DNA of 64,000 nucleotides, from assembly GCA_011316305.1 (NCBI GenBank), contig SAUG01000089.1:94677-158676 (forward strand). Reading direction: 5' to 3'. The position numbers were made by a program, and so were the translations under genes. Shown here one piece after another: positions 63,369-64,000 of the stretch. The notes beneath the pieces are model-generated. The model was not told the origin of the DNA and made no database searches. It saw only the letters and a list, made by a program, of their open reading frames with translations. Source of the stretch: Rusavskia elegans (Eukaryota; Ascomycota; Lecanoromycetes; Teloschistales; Teloschistaceae). Each line of letters starts with the position of its first letter. Positions within the stretch are counted from its first letter, which is position 1.

Positions 63369-64000
63369 AACATACAATCCGTTCGGGACTTGCAAAGAAG
63401 GCATATCATTGCTTGGTGATCAGAAAAGGGCATAGATGGAATCTGTAGACGCGTCAGACTGTTTTTACGAAATGGAGTGGGAAGTAGCTATGAATGAGTT
63501 GATTCACGGATAGAAATGAAATATGTCGTTCGTTACTACTCATGTCCATCAAATACAGGATACGGAGCATTTTGTTTCCTGCAAGCAGCCTCGCATGTAC
63601 TTTCCCAATCCATTCATTTAACACCCTCATACATCCCCATCTTCCACCCACCACTCCCCTACATAGCCAGTATACTTATCACTATCACTACCATCACCCG
63701 TGCCCACAACCTATAACCTACAACCTACAACCCACAACCCCTTCCCACCCTATTTCCTCCTCTGTCTCCTCTCCTTTTCCCATCACCACCATCACTCACC
63801 CCATCCCTCCCCTATCCCCTCCGAAAACATACAATCATCCCAAAAGAAAAACCAAGACTGAATGAAATGAATTCCGCTTCAAACACCGATGGAAAGGATG
63901 ACTCGGTGGTTAGGGTTGCTGGTTGCTTAGATATGTGGATATATGGAACTTAAGGCATGTGAGGAGGGATGAGAAAGGTGGTTGATGGGTAAGAGGGGGG
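63369..64000. other. Region downstream of the small secreted-protein gene
   Basis: Holds the 3' end of that gene and a pyrimidine/CA-rich stretch (about 63620-63860). No gene is recognised up to the window end. Confidence 0.5.

Overview
This window is genomic DNA of a filamentous ascomycete (Pezizomycotina; Dothideomycetes is my best guess, not proven). Evidence: short spliceosomal introns (about 46-90 bp, with longer ones in histone H4) bearing gt..ag ends, single-copy eukaryotic housekeeping genes, a fungal-type N-terminal domain of STAND proteins, and a block of repeats mutated almost only by C:G to T:A transitions, the mark of repeat-induced point mutation (RIP). Splice sites were assigned by eye from reading frame and protein similarity; for most multi-exon genes the exon lengths sum to a multiple of three.

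Layout. 1-2395: decayed TPR/SET-domain gene. 3067-3887: histone H4 (three exons). 5720-8072 (-): glycogen-targeting PP1 regulatory subunit with a CBM21 domain. 8073-13293: about 5 kb in which I see no gene. 13294-14602 (-): secreted T1-type ribonuclease behind a long Ser/Thr/Pro linker. 15529-16037: short TA-flanked inverted-repeat element (MITE). 16929-17699 (+): LysM plus lytic-transglycosylase-like protein. 18721-22691 (-): cohesin SMC3, divergent from RIO1 kinase at 22957-24651 (+). 25673-26320 (+): GRF-like zinc-finger protein. 27582-30972 (-): 1076-residue protein with a STAND-type N-terminus. 31667-34518 (-): coatomer beta' subunit (six exons). 34990-35775 (-): single-pass membrane protein. 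37255-38487 (-): secreted protein of unknown function.

39597-61282 is a strongly A+T-rich transposon island that can be resolved into layers by target-site duplications (TSDs). The outermost layer is a Tc1/mariner-superfamily (DDE_3-like) element with about 110-bp terminal inverted repeats and TA flanks; its transposase gene is split by an LTR element (E1, TSD CTATA). E1 has an LTR retrotransposon with gypsy pol (G1, TSD T[C/T]CTA) in its left LTR, and a second copy of itself (E2, TSD CAGCG) in its interior. E2 in turn holds a complete-length Ty3/gypsy element (G2, 6678 bp, 492-bp LTRs, TSD ATCGA). Removing the layers leaves E1 and E2 at nearly the same size (about 3.35 kb), an independent check. 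All reading frames in the island are broken.

Beyond the island, at 62715-63368 (+), is a small secreted cysteine-containing protein resembling fungal beta/gamma-crystallin-like secreted proteins. The window therefore joins a gene-rich housekeeping block to a repeat island with secreted-protein genes on both sides, as seen in compartmentalised fungal genomes.
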